A DNA stretch of 64,000 nt from Flammeovirgaceae bacterium UBA1842 (GTDB lineage: Bacteria > Bacteroidota > Bacteroidia > Cytophagales > Cyclobacteriaceae), in contig DDIU01000051.1 of the NCBI GenBank assembly GCA_002338655.1, positions 9,669 to 73,668 on the forward strand. The letters are read 5' to 3'. A model generated the notes under the pieces. It searched no databases. It was given only the letters and a program-made list of their open reading frames with translations, and was not told where the DNA came from. The position numbers were made by a program, and so were the translations under genes. Positions within the stretch are counted from its first letter, which is position 1; each line of letters begins with the position of its first letter. Shown here piece after piece: positions 1 through 7,710 of the stretch.

Positions 1-600
1 TTTAGCTGTATCTGCTCCTTTGCCAATTAGGTCCGCACATACCATGAACACATTTTTGGTGGTATTGGGATGTTTAAAACTTCCAGTATCAGTCATTATG
101 CCAGCATATAGGCATTCAGCCATATTTTTATCGATCATATCCCCATCACCGAGGTCAATAATCAACTGATGAACAAGCTCGGCCGTAGCAGCAGCCTCAG
201 TACTCCACAATGTATAAGTAGCAAAATCTTCAGGTTCTAAGTGGTGATCTATTAAAACTTTCCGGGCCTTTGAATCACGAACTAATTCACCAAGTTCATT
301 TATTCTGTTGAGGCTAGAAAAATCAAGACAAAATATTAAGTCGGCCTCTTGTATTGCTTTTTCCGATACTTCCTGACCTCCTTCGTTATATTTGATAACC
401 GTGTCATTCCCTTTCATCCAGTATAAAAATTCCGGATAGTCAGTAGGGCTAATGACTGTCACATCATGGCCTTTCTTGTTAAGATAACCTGCCAACCCTA
501 ATGAAGAGCCTAAAGCATCAGCATCAGGTTTGTGATGTGTGGTTATTACCACTTTTTTTGGCGAATTAATCTCTATTTTAAATGCTTCTAAGTTTTGCAT
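1..600 (-). CDS. nrnA: DHH-family nanoRNase / pAp phosphatase (5' part; 3' end outside window)
   Basis: Translation from the ATG at 598-600 gives about 200 residues running off the left edge. Two hallmark DHH-phosphoesterase motifs are visible: an N-terminal HHKPDADALGSS motif (metal-binding Asp residues) and a central LIDHH motif. Members degrade short oligoribonucleotides (2-5 nt) and many also dephosphorylate pAp, finishing RNA turnover in the cytoplasm; NrnA is the usual Orn substitute in Bacteroidota. The C-terminal DHHA1 RNA-binding domain lies beyond the window. It is divergent from ndk with a 177-bp intergenic region. Family assignment is firm; substrate preference is inferred. Confidence 0.88.
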   Translation of the reverse strand, partial: MQNLEAFKIEINSPKKVVITTHHKPDADALGSSLGLAGYLNKKGHDVTVISPTDYPEFLYWMKGNDTVIKYNEGGQEVSEKAIQEADLIFCLDFSSLNRINELGELVRDSKARKVLIDHHLEPEDFATYTLWSTEAAATAELVHQLIIDLGDGDMIDKNMAECLYAGIMTDTGSFKHPNTTKNVFMVCADLIGKGADTAK

Positions 601-626
601 TACTCTTTAACTGCTTTGTTTTTGCG

Positions 627-634
627 CAAAGCTA
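627..634 (-). promoter_or_regulatory. Candidate -7 box (TAGCTTTG) for the nanoRNase gene
   Basis: On the minus strand TAGCTTTG matches the Bacteroidota -7 consensus TAnnTTTG exactly and lies 26 nt upstream of the ATG at 600. A TTTTG is present further upstream but with about 15 nt spacing instead of the usual 19-21, so only the -7 element is convincing. Confidence 0.45.
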
Positions 635-745
635 ATTTTTTTGAAGGGGCAAAATTGGTTATAAATAAATTCTAAAACAAAATAGATAATTGTGTCTGTG
701 CATTGAAATAAACATTCATGGTTAGACTAGAATGAAATAATATTC

Positions 746-753
746 TATTTTTG
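746..753 (+). promoter_or_regulatory. Candidate -7 box (TATTTTTG) for ndk
   Basis: TATTTTTG fits TAnnTTTG and lies 24 nt before the chosen ndk ATG at 778, implying a leader of about 18 nt. It supports the start at 778 rather than the in-frame TTG at 751, which would fall inside the promoter. No clear -33 TTTG is seen. Confidence 0.5.
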
Positions 754-777
754 CGGCAAAATTTGAAACATATACTT

Positions 778-1197
778 ATGGCTGGAAAAAGAACATTTAC
801 AATGATAAAACCTGATGCTGTTGGCGCGGGTAACTCAGGGGCAATCATCAAAATGATTGAAGAAGCAGGTTTTAAAATCATCGCTATGAAAAAAACTTAC
901 ATGACTAAAGAGCGTGCAGGTGAGTTTTATGAAGTGCATAAAGAAAGACCTTTCTATAACGACCTAACTACTTACATGTCTTCTGGTGCTATCATCCCTA
1001 TGATATTGGAGAAAGGTAACGCAGTTGAAGATTTTAGGAATTTGATTGGTGCGACCAATCCAAAAGATGCTGCCCCGGGAACTATTAGAGCATTATTTGC
1101 TACCTCCATTGAAGCCAATGCCATTCACGGATCTGACTCTGACGAGAATGCTGCCATTGAAGGAAGCTTTTTCTTCGCTAAAACGGAGCAGTTTTAA
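778..1197 (+). CDS. ndk: Nucleoside diphosphate kinase
   Basis: A 139-residue protein starting MAGKRTFTMIKPDAV, the standard length and N-terminus for bacterial Ndk. The catalytic histidine is in the NAIHGSDS motif near residue 115. It transfers the gamma phosphate of ATP to NDPs through a phosphohistidine and keeps NTP/dNTP pools balanced in the cytoplasm. The longer reading frame from 751 adds nine residues that overlap a -7 box and match no Ndk, so the ATG at 778 was chosen. The gene is monocistronic, divergent from the nanoRNase and convergent with the aldehyde dehydrogenase, with a palindromic hairpin between them. Confidence 0.97.
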   Translation: MAGKRTFTMIKPDAVGAGNSGAIIKMIEEAGFKIIAMKKTYMTKERAGEFYEVHKERPFYNDLTTYMSSGAIIPMILEKGNAVEDFRNLIGATNPKDAAPGTIRALFATSIEANAIHGSDSDENAAIEGSFFFAKTEQF

Positions 1198-1207
1198 TAA
1201 TACTATT

Positions 1208-1277
1208 TATCGGATGGCTTTATGCCAAATAATACCTTCTGATTAAATCTATCGGATGGCTTAAAGCCATCCGATAG
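1208..1277. repeat. Palindromic hairpin plus a half copy between convergent ndk and aldehyde dehydrogenase
   Basis: A perfect inverted repeat (ctatcggatggc, loop ttaaa, gccatccgatag) occupies 1249-1277. The 13-mer tatcggatggctt at 1250-1262 also occurs as a direct copy at 1208-1220, where the right arm is missing. The stem is long enough to act as a bidirectional transcription barrier between the convergent genes, but there is no T-run on either side, so it is as likely to be a REP-like dispersed palindrome as a classical terminator. Confidence 0.6.
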
Positions 1278-1279
1278 TC

Positions 1280-2725
1280 TTATGTCAAACTAATACAAAC
1301 ATTTTTTGGCTCTGTAAAAAACCTCAGGGCTTCCCAACCTCCTTCACGACCTACCCCTGATTGTTTCATCCCCCCAAAAGGAGTGCGCAAATCCCTTACT
1401 AACCAACAGTTGACCCAAATTATTCCGCTCTTTATTTCATGGGCCACATTATGGGCTTTCTTTAAATTTTCCGTCCAAATTGTGGCTGACAAACCATAAG
1501 CTGTGCTGTTTGCATATTCAATCACCTCTTCTTGGGTATCAAAGGGCATAATTGTCACTACAGGGCCAAAGATTTCTTCCTGATTCGTCCTACAATCATG
1601 TGGCAAATCTGTAATAACAGTTGGTTCCAGAAAATAACCGTTGGCACATCGGTCTTCTAATTTCGCTCTATTTCCACCTGTCATTATTGTTCCCCCTTCC
1701 TCTTTGGCCAGTTTAATATAGCTAATCACTTTTTCCATGTGACTCTTGGATACTAAAGCACCAACTTTAGACGCTTCATTTAATGGGTCAGCTATCGTTA
1801 ATTTTTTTACTTTGTCCACAAAGGCGGATACAAACTTTTCATAGATCGGTCTTTCTACAAAAATCCGCGAACCACAAAGGCATATTTGCCCTTGATTGGA
1901 AAATGAAGAGTGGACGGTCGTACTCAATGCTTTTTCAAAATCACAGTCTGCAAAAATGACATTGGGATTTTTACCTCCAAGTTCTAAAGACAGTTTTTTA
2001 AACATCGGTGCCGCTGTTGCAGCAATACTTTTACCAGTGGTTGTCCCACCTGTAAAGGAAATGATAGGCACATCTTTATGTTCGACCAGTGCTTGTCCCG
2101 CTTTACCACCAAGTCCATGAACAATATTAAGTACCCCTTTTGGTAATCCAGCTTCAATGCACAATTCTGAAAAAAGATAGGCTGTCATGGGTGTGATCTC
2201 AGAAGGTTTTGCCACCACGGTATTTCCCGCAGCAAGAGCCGGGGCTATTTTCCATGTAAATAGATATAGGGGCAAGTTCCACGGTGAAATACAACCTGCC
2301 ACACCAATTGGACGCCTCGTTGTGTAGTTGATGAAATTTTCATCCGCCTGATGTGATTCTGAAGCAAAATGCTGTATACCAGAAGCGTAGAACCTCATAT
2401 TGGCAGAGGCACGAGGAATATCCACTCTCCTCGCCAGTTTTAACGGCTTGCCATTATCAATGGATTCAGCCATGGCCAGCTTTTCCAGATCACGGTCAAT
2501 GAGATTGGCTATGGCCTCCATAATTTTGGCCCTATCATTTATTGACATTGTTGACCATTGAGTAAAAGCAGCCTTTGCGGCCTTTACAGCCAGTTCAACA
2601 TCGTTATTATCAGAATCTGGAATGAGGCTATATACTTCACCAATTGAAGGGTTGATGTTATCTATGTACTTGCCACCTATCGGTTCTACAAGTTCTCCAT
2701 TGATGTAATTTCTTATTTTTTGCAT
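1280..2725 (-). CDS. Aldehyde dehydrogenase, probably 2-aminomuconate/2-hydroxymuconate semialdehyde dehydrogenase
   Basis: A full-length 481-residue NAD-dependent aldehyde dehydrogenase. Visible catalytic features are Asn150 in PWNLP, Glu248 in SLELGGKNP and the nucleophile Cys282 in NQGQICLCGSR; the coenzyme-binding FTGGTTTGK loop is at about 224-232. Overall wording is closest to the 2-hydroxymuconic/2-aminomuconic semialdehyde group. Next to 3-hydroxyanthranilate dioxygenase, kynureninase and KMO this suggests oxidation of 2-aminomuconate semialdehyde in tryptophan catabolism. It follows the SDR gene by 9 bp (co-transcribed leftward). The family is certain; the exact substrate is an inference from context. 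Confidence 0.85.
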   Translation of the reverse strand: MQKIRNYINGELVEPIGGKYIDNINPSIGEVYSLIPDSDNNDVELAVKAAKAAFTQWSTMSINDRAKIMEAIANLIDRDLEKLAMAESIDNGKPLKLARRVDIPRASANMRFYASGIQHFASESHQADENFINYTTRRPIGVAGCISPWNLPLYLFTWKIAPALAAGNTVVAKPSEITPMTAYLFSELCIEAGLPKGVLNIVHGLGGKAGQALVEHKDVPIISFTGGTTTGKSIAATAAPMFKKLSLELGGKNPNVIFADCDFEKALSTTVHSSFSNQGQICLCGSRIFVERPIYEKFVSAFVDKVKKLTIADPLNEASKVGALVSKSHMEKVISYIKLAKEEGGTIMTGGNRAKLEDRCANGYFLEPTVITDLPHDCRTNQEEIFGPVVTIMPFDTQEEVIEYANSTAYGLSATIWTENLKKAHNVAHEIKSGIIWVNCWLVRDLRTPFGGMKQSGVGREGGWEALRFFTEPKNVCISLT

Positions 2726-2734
2726 TTTCTTCTC

Positions 2735-3523
2735 TTATAAACAACTTAAACGACCACCATCAACTGGGAGGTTAATTCCATTGATATATCCTGCTGCAGG
2801 ACTGGCTAAAAAACATGCCGCATTGGCTATTTCATCAGCCGAAGCAAAACGGCCTGCAGGAATCTCTTTCAACATTCCATCCTTTGCCTCCTGCTCAGTA
2901 ACTCCTGCTTTAGAAGCTTTATTTTTGATTATAGCTCCCAGTCGGCCGGTAAGTGTCGCCCCTGGCAGCACATTATTAACAGTTATACCGAACGGTGCCA
3001 ACTCTACCGATAAGGTCTTTGCCCAGTTGGCCACAGCACCTCTAATGGTATTGGATACCCCCAATCCTGGAAGCGGTGCTTTCACCGAAGTGGAAATAAT
3101 GTTAACAATCCGCCCGTATCCACCTGCCTTCATTGAGGGGGCTACGGCTTTTACCAAAATTTGATTGCACATTAAATGTCTATTAAAGGCTGTTTGAAAT
3201 TCCTCCAACCCTGCATCAATCGCCTTTCCCCCTGCTGGCCCACCAGAATTATTTATTAAAATGGCTATTTCTTTATTATCCAATACGTAAGCAGCTATTA
3301 CTTTTTCCAACTCCTCAGGTTTGTCAAAATCAGCCACTAAATAATGATGATTTTGCTTCGACCCAATGGATAGGGCTTGTTTTACATTCTTTAGTTTTTC
3401 TTCATTTCGGGCTATTAACGTTACCGAAGCCCCCAATTCAGCAAGACCAAGTGCTATCGCACGCCCTATCCCCTCCGTGCTCCCGCACACAATGGCTCTT
3501 TTATTTTTCAAATCTATATTCAT
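2735..3523 (-). CDS. Atypical short-chain dehydrogenase/reductase lacking the canonical YxxxK
   Basis: Starting at the ATG at 3523 the product is 262 residues. The reading frame extends to 3670, but that would run past the start of the divergent dioxygenase gene, and its first 49 residues look non-coding. The nucleotide site is GSTEGIGRA and the C-terminus is YINGINLPVDGG, both typical of FabG-like SDRs. Where the catalytic YxxxK should follow the ISTS serine region, the sequence reads GVSNTIRGAV, so Tyr and Lys are replaced by Ser/Asn and Arg. This matches the described BKR-like SDR subgroup with an imperfect tetrad. It lies upstream of the aldehyde dehydrogenase in one leftward operon; substrate unknown. 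Confidence 0.82.
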   Translation of the reverse strand: MNIDLKNKRAIVCGSTEGIGRAIALGLAELGASVTLIARNEEKLKNVKQALSIGSKQNHHYLVADFDKPEELEKVIAAYVLDNKEIAILINNSGGPAGGKAIDAGLEEFQTAFNRHLMCNQILVKAVAPSMKAGGYGRIVNIISTSVKAPLPGLGVSNTIRGAVANWAKTLSVELAPFGITVNNVLPGATLTGRLGAIIKNKASKAGVTEQEAKDGMLKEIPAGRFASADEIANAACFLASPAAGYINGINLPVDGGRLSCL

Positions 3524-3593
3524 AGAAATCAGTTCTTGTGCGTAAAAAGTTTCAATTTTCGCTAAATTTAAAGAGAAAATAACAAACAACTCT

Positions 3594-4121
3594 ATGGCAA
3601 TCAAAAGACCATTTAACCTCCACAACTGGATCAAAGAAAATCGTGATTTGCTCAAACCACCAGTTGGCAATAAAAACTTGTATGCAGACGCTGGCGATTA
3701 CATTGTAATGATCGTTGGCGGCCCCAATGCACGTAAAGATTATCATTATAATGAGACTGAAGAGCTCTTCTATCAATTAGAAGGCGATATTACAGTAAAG
3801 ATTCAGGAAGATGGTAAGGCAGTGGAAGTACCCATAAAAGCTGGCGATATATATTTACACCCGGCCAAGGTACCGCACTCACCTATCCGTCCTGCCAACT
3901 CAGTGGGGCTGGTTATTGAACGCAAAAGAGAAGCTCATCACACAGACGGATTGATGTGGTTTTGTGACAACTGCAATAACAAACTTCATGATACTTATTT
4001 CAAGCTTACCAATATTGAAAACGATTTCATCCCTCGTTTTAGGGAGTTTTACGGCTCAGAAAAAATGAGAACCTGTACAAAATGTAACCATACTATGGAA
4101 ACCGATAAAAGGTTTGTTTGA
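3594..4121 (+). CDS. haaO: 3-hydroxyanthranilate 3,4-dioxygenase
   Basis: 175 residues of a cupin-fold extradiol dioxygenase that opens 3-hydroxyanthranilate to 2-amino-3-carboxymuconate semialdehyde, precursor of quinolinate/NAD or of aminomuconate catabolism. The catalytic Fe ligands are at His51, Glu57 and His95, the numbering of characterised bacterial HAO; substrate-binding Arg47 and Arg99 are also present. The bacterial rubredoxin-like second metal site is complete: CDNC (124/127) and CTKC (161/164). It opens a rightward operon with ogt, kynU and kmo, and its stop overlaps the next ATG (TGATG). It is divergent from the SDR across 70 bp. Confidence 0.96.
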   Translation: MAIKRPFNLHNWIKENRDLLKPPVGNKNLYADAGDYIVMIVGGPNARKDYHYNETEELFYQLEGDITVKIQEDGKAVEVPIKAGDIYLHPAKVPHSPIRPANSVGLVIERKREAHHTDGLMWFCDNCNNKLHDTYFKLTNIENDFIPRFREFYGSEKMRTCTKCNHTMETDKRFV

Positions 4122-4597
4122 TGGAACAACTCATTTACCATTCACCCATTGGCCCATTGGCTATCTATTCCAGTGAGGAAGCAATAGTTGAAATAAGATT
4201 TGATGGCCATTTAGAATCTGAGAAGTCTTCGTCCATTATTGAGCAATGTGTTCAACAACTAGACGAGTATTTTGAGGGTAAAAGGGAAAATTTTGAACTA
4301 AAGCTCAACCCAACTGGTACGGATTTTCAACTAAGGGTGTGGAAGGAATTACAAAATATCCCTTTTGGTAAAACATGCTCTTACAGTGAAATGGCCATTA
4401 AACTTGGAGATATCAAAGTAATAAGAGCAGCTGGAACTGCTAATGGCAAGAACAAAATTCCTATAATAATTCCCTGTCACCGTGTAATCGGAAAAGACGG
4501 TAGCCTGGTCGGGTTTGGTGGTGGCTTAGACAGAAAAGAATGGCTGCTCCAACATGAAGGCATTCTAAAAGGGGAGCAGATGAAGATTTTTGGCTAA
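4121..4597 (+). CDS. ogt: Methylated-DNA--protein-cysteine methyltransferase (O6-alkylguanine repair)
   Basis: 158 residues from the ATG at 4121, which overlaps the haaO stop by one base. The suicide acceptor cysteine lies in IIPCHRV (about residue 119), followed by the usual GFGGGLDRKEWLL helix, and the DNA-recognition helix region RAAGTANGKN is intact. It transfers alkyl groups from O6-alkylguanine to itself, directly reversing alkylation damage. It sits in the middle of a kynurenine operon, with 22 bp before kynU, so it is almost certainly co-transcribed although it has no metabolic link to the pathway. Confidence 0.94.
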   Translation: MEQLIYHSPIGPLAIYSSEEAIVEIRFDGHLESEKSSSIIEQCVQQLDEYFEGKRENFELKLNPTGTDFQLRVWKELQNIPFGKTCSYSEMAIKLGDIKVIRAAGTANGKNKIPIIIPCHRVIGKDGSLVGFGGGLDRKEWLLQHEGILKGEQMKIFG

Positions 4598-4619
4598 TAT
4601 TGGGCAAAATTTTTTCTCT

Positions 4620-5888
4620 ATGATTTTTGAAAATTCATTACAGTTTGCTAAAAACCAGGATCAAAATGATCCATTATATAAATACCGGGATCAGTTTCAT
4701 ATCCCTCAACATGAAGGGAAAGATTGCATTTACTTTACAGGCAATTCTTTAGGCTTACAGCCCAAGTCAACCAGAAAATATATAGAAGAGGAACTAACAG
4801 ACTGGGAAAACCTAGGTGTTGAAGGACACTTTCATGCTGAACACCGTCCATGGTTTCATTATCACAAATTCCTAAAGGAGGCATTGGCAGGGATAGTTGG
4901 CGCTAAACCGGAAGAGGTAGTTTCAATGAACAACCTCACTTCAAACCTGCATTTGATGATGGTTTCGTTTTACCAACCAACGAAAACCAGGTTTAAAATA
5001 TTAATGGAAGCTGGTGCATTTCCTTCTGACCAATATGCAGTTGAAAGTCAATTACGATTTCATGGGTTCGATCCAGCAACTTCAGTTATTGAAATAGCAC
5101 CAAGAAACGGAGAGCACAATATCAGAACGGAAGACATAATTACCAAAATAGAGCAAGAGGGTGACTCCATCGCACTTATACTTTTCGGAGGGGTCCAATA
5201 TTACACTGGGCAGTATTTTGATTTAAAAAGTATCACCAAAGCAGGCCACAATGCTGGGGCAAGAGTTGGTTTTGATCTGGCACATGCTGTAGGCAATGTA
5301 CCTTTAAATCTACACGATTCTGGAGCTGACTTTGCGGTTTGGTGCAGCTATAAATACCTTAACTCCGGCCCTGGTGGCGTAAGCGGCATTTTTGTTCATG
5401 AGAGGCATGCCAATAATCCCGAACTTCCCCGGTTTGCTGGCTGGTGGGGACATAGTGAAGAGGAAAGGTTTAAAATGCAAAAGGGATTTATACCTATGGC
5501 AGGTGCCGATGGCTGGCAGTTAAGCAACGTTAATGTACTATCCTCAGCTGCCCACCTCGCGGCATTGGAAATTTTCAAAGAAGTAGGGATGAACCCACTA
5601 CGGGCTAAAAGTGAATTATTAACAGGCTATTTGGAATTTCTCCTTAATAGTATGGACAATAAATTGGTTCAAATTATTACTCCCACGAACCCAAAAGACA
5701 GGGGCTGTCAATTGGCCATTGTAGTTCGGGAAAAAGGACGGGAAATATTTGATGCATTAACACAAAAAGGGGTTGTAGCCGATTGGCGTGAGCCCGAAGT
5801 CATAAGAGTGGCTCCAGTGCCACTTTACAATACATTTGAAGATGTTTTTAATTTCTATACTATATTCAAAAAGGCACTAGATTCATGA
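4620..5888 (+). CDS. kynU: Kynureninase
   Basis: 422 residues from the ATG at 4620 (an in-frame TTG at 4590 would overlap ogt and add ten residues unlike the family). It is a fold-type I PLP enzyme cleaving 3-hydroxykynurenine to 3-hydroxyanthranilate plus alanine. Seen: YFTGNSLGLQP near the N-terminus, the PLP-phosphate region NNLTSNLHL, the GFDLAHAVGN aspartate motif, and the PLP lysine in WCSYKYLNSGPG (about Lys245). The last four bases overlap the kmo ATG (ATGA), indicating translational coupling. Length and motifs are as in characterised bacterial and human kynureninases. Confidence 0.97.
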   Translation: MIFENSLQFAKNQDQNDPLYKYRDQFHIPQHEGKDCIYFTGNSLGLQPKSTRKYIEEELTDWENLGVEGHFHAEHRPWFHYHKFLKEALAGIVGAKPEEVVSMNNLTSNLHLMMVSFYQPTKTRFKILMEAGAFPSDQYAVESQLRFHGFDPATSVIEIAPRNGEHNIRTEDIITKIEQEGDSIALILFGGVQYYTGQYFDLKSITKAGHNAGARVGFDLAHAVGNVPLNLHDSGADFAVWCSYKYLNSGPGGVSGIFVHERHANNPELPRFAGWWGHSEEERFKMQKGFIPMAGADGWQLSNVNVLSSAAHLAALEIFKEVGMNPLRAKSELLTGYLEFLLNSMDNKLVQIITPTNPKDRGCQLAIVVREKGREIFDALTQKGVVADWREPEVIRVAPVPLYNTFEDVFNFYTIFKKALDS

Positions 5889-7222
5889 CGCAAGTAAAAA
5901 AAATAGGAATTGTTGGGGCGGGACTTGTAGGTACGTTGATGGCTACATATTTAGCTAAAAGAGGTTATACAGTAAATATTTTTGAAGGAAGAGCAGACCC
6001 ACGCAAAGCAGGGGCAAGTGGAGGAAGGTCGATCAATTTGGCATTGAGCAATCGAGGTTGGCTTCCATTAAAAGAAATTGGGCTGGAAGAAAGAGTTGAA
6101 AAAATGGTGATCCCGATGCGCGGTAGAATGATGCACGATGATCAGGGTTTCCTTACTTTTCAGCCCTATGGGCGCGAGGGACAGGCCATAAATTCTATCT
6201 CTAGAGGTGGACTGAATGAGGTACTCATGGATGAAGCTGAAAAAAATGGGGTAAAAATCTATTTTGAGCATAAATGTGTGGGTGTAAATTTCGATGAAAG
6301 TATACTTTATTTTGAACGGGATGGGAAGAGGGGTAAATATCAAGCCGATGTGATTATAGGTGCCGATGGTGCTTATTCAGTTGTAAGGAGGCTTTTACAA
6401 AGAACAGAAAGGTTTAATTATTCTCAGTATTACATTGAGCATGGATACAAGGAACTTTCAATTCCTGCCGCCTCAAATGGAGGGTTTCAAATTGAAAAGA
6501 ACTCATTGCATATATGGCCCAGAGGCAATTATATGCTTATTGCATTGCCCAATCAGGATGCAAGTTTTACATGTACTCTGTTTTTTCCCTTTGAAGGCGA
6601 GACTTCATTTGCTTCCATGAAAACCGATGAGGATATCAGGAATTTTTTCGAAACTACCTTTCCAGATGCCTATGAATTGATGCCAACGTTGTTGAAAGAT
6701 TACCATTTTAACCCCACTTGCTCATTGGTAACTGTAAAATGCTTCCCCTGGGCAAAAAACAAAACATTACTCATAGGGGATTCTTCACATGCCATTGTAC
6801 CCTTTTATGGACAAGGAATGAATAGTGGTTTTGAGGATTGCAGAGTTTTAAATGAAATGTTGGACCAGCACGATGACAACTGGGAAAAAGTAATCCCGGC
6901 ATTTCAGGTAAACAGAAAACCAGAAGCGGATGCCATTTCTGATTTGGCATTACAAAATTTCGTTGAAATGCGCGATCTTGTTGCTGATGAAAATTTTCTT
7001 CTTAGAAAAAAAATAGAGGCTAAACTTCAGGATCTGTATCCTCAAAAGTGGGTTCCACTTTATTCAATGGTGACCTTCAAGGAAAACCTGAAGTACACTG
7101 AGGCCTTATCGATTGGTGAGAAACAAAAAGCCATCATGGACAAAGTGATGGCTTCTGATAATATCAGTAAAAACTGGGAATCAATTGATTTTGAAAGTAT
7201 TGTAAATCAACTAGAGGCTTAG
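5885..7222 (+). CDS. kmo: Kynurenine 3-monooxygenase
   Basis: 445-residue FAD monooxygenase hydroxylating L-kynurenine with NADPH and O2. The dinucleotide fold is GAGLVG at residues 11-16, followed by the KMO-specific SGGRSINLALSNRG segment. The second FAD motif IGDSSHAIVPFYGQGMNSGFEDC is present near residue 300. The C-terminal segment continues beyond the FAD domain as in other KMOs, but membrane anchoring cannot be judged. It is the last gene of the haaO-ogt-kynU-kmo operon, and its 3' end overlaps the opposing TerB-like gene by 12 bp with no terminator hairpin. Confidence 0.96.
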   Translation: MTQVKKIGIVGAGLVGTLMATYLAKRGYTVNIFEGRADPRKAGASGGRSINLALSNRGWLPLKEIGLEERVEKMVIPMRGRMMHDDQGFLTFQPYGREGQAINSISRGGLNEVLMDEAEKNGVKIYFEHKCVGVNFDESILYFERDGKRGKYQADVIIGADGAYSVVRRLLQRTERFNYSQYYIEHGYKELSIPAASNGGFQIEKNSLHIWPRGNYMLIALPNQDASFTCTLFFPFEGETSFASMKTDEDIRNFFETTFPDAYELMPTLLKDYHFNPTCSLVTVKCFPWAKNKTLLIGDSSHAIVPFYGQGMNSGFEDCRVLNEMLDQHDDNWEKVIPAFQVNRKPEADAISDLALQNFVEMRDLVADENFLLRKKIEAKLQDLYPQKWVPLYSMVTFKENLKYTEALSIGEKQKAIMDKVMASDNISKNWESIDFESIVNQLEA

Positions 7223-7660
7223 TTCTTTTTTCAACGATTCATAAAGTTCAAGGGCATCTTCGTCAGGATGTGCATCTGGCCCAGCAAATAAATCCAATGT
7301 TTCATTGAGAAAATCAACTGAAGAAGGGTTATGCGCCAAATACTCCTTTAATGCAGCTATGAATTTATTTTCCCACATTTCCCTGTTCTTTAACAGATAC
7401 CGTATTTCTGCTTTATAAATGAGCATCAAATTCTCTTCCTTCTCATCAGTACCCATGTTTTCAGCAGCAAATTCATCTCCCAATATTTTGGACAATTGTT
7501 TTAATGTAACCCATTCTTCATTGTCCAAAAGTCCATCACTCATTACCAATAAACATGATGGTAAGAGATGGGTAATATAAATAAATTGTTCCTTGTTAAT
7601 ATCCAGAAATCGAATTTGTGTGTATTCCTTATACAGGACGTCTATTTTTGAATTTGACAT
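7211..7660 (-). CDS. Conserved hypothetical protein, TerB-like all-helical
   Basis: 149 residues without signal peptide or membrane segment, predicted mostly helical and acidic. The middle section (VMSDGLLDNEEWVTLKQLSK) resembles the DG...E pattern of TerB/DjlA-like domains, which bind divalent metal in some families. I do not recognise it beyond that. It follows mltF on the same strand by 50 bp, so it may be read from the same transcript, and overlaps the end of kmo tail to tail. Function unknown. Confidence 0.65.
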   Translation of the reverse strand: MSNSKIDVLYKEYTQIRFLDINKEQFIYITHLLPSCLLVMSDGLLDNEEWVTLKQLSKILGDEFAAENMGTDEKEENLMLIYKAEIRYLLKNREMWENKFIAALKEYLAHNPSSVDFLNETLDLFAGPDAHPDEDALELYESLKKELSL

Positions 7661-7710
7661 AGATGAGAGTAGTTGGTTATATGCTAAAATAAATAATTTT
7701 TATTGATATT

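Noticed and set aside
3563..3570. TAAATTTA as a -7 box for haaO and the SDR
   Set aside because: Self-complementary and well placed, but it deviates from TAnnTTTG at the last base and has no correctly spaced TTTG on either strand; not listed as a promoter.
3524..3670. N-terminal extension of the SDR to 311 residues
   Set aside because: It would overlap the start of the divergent dioxygenase gene, and the added residues do not look like SDR sequence; the conserved fold begins at the ATG at 3523.
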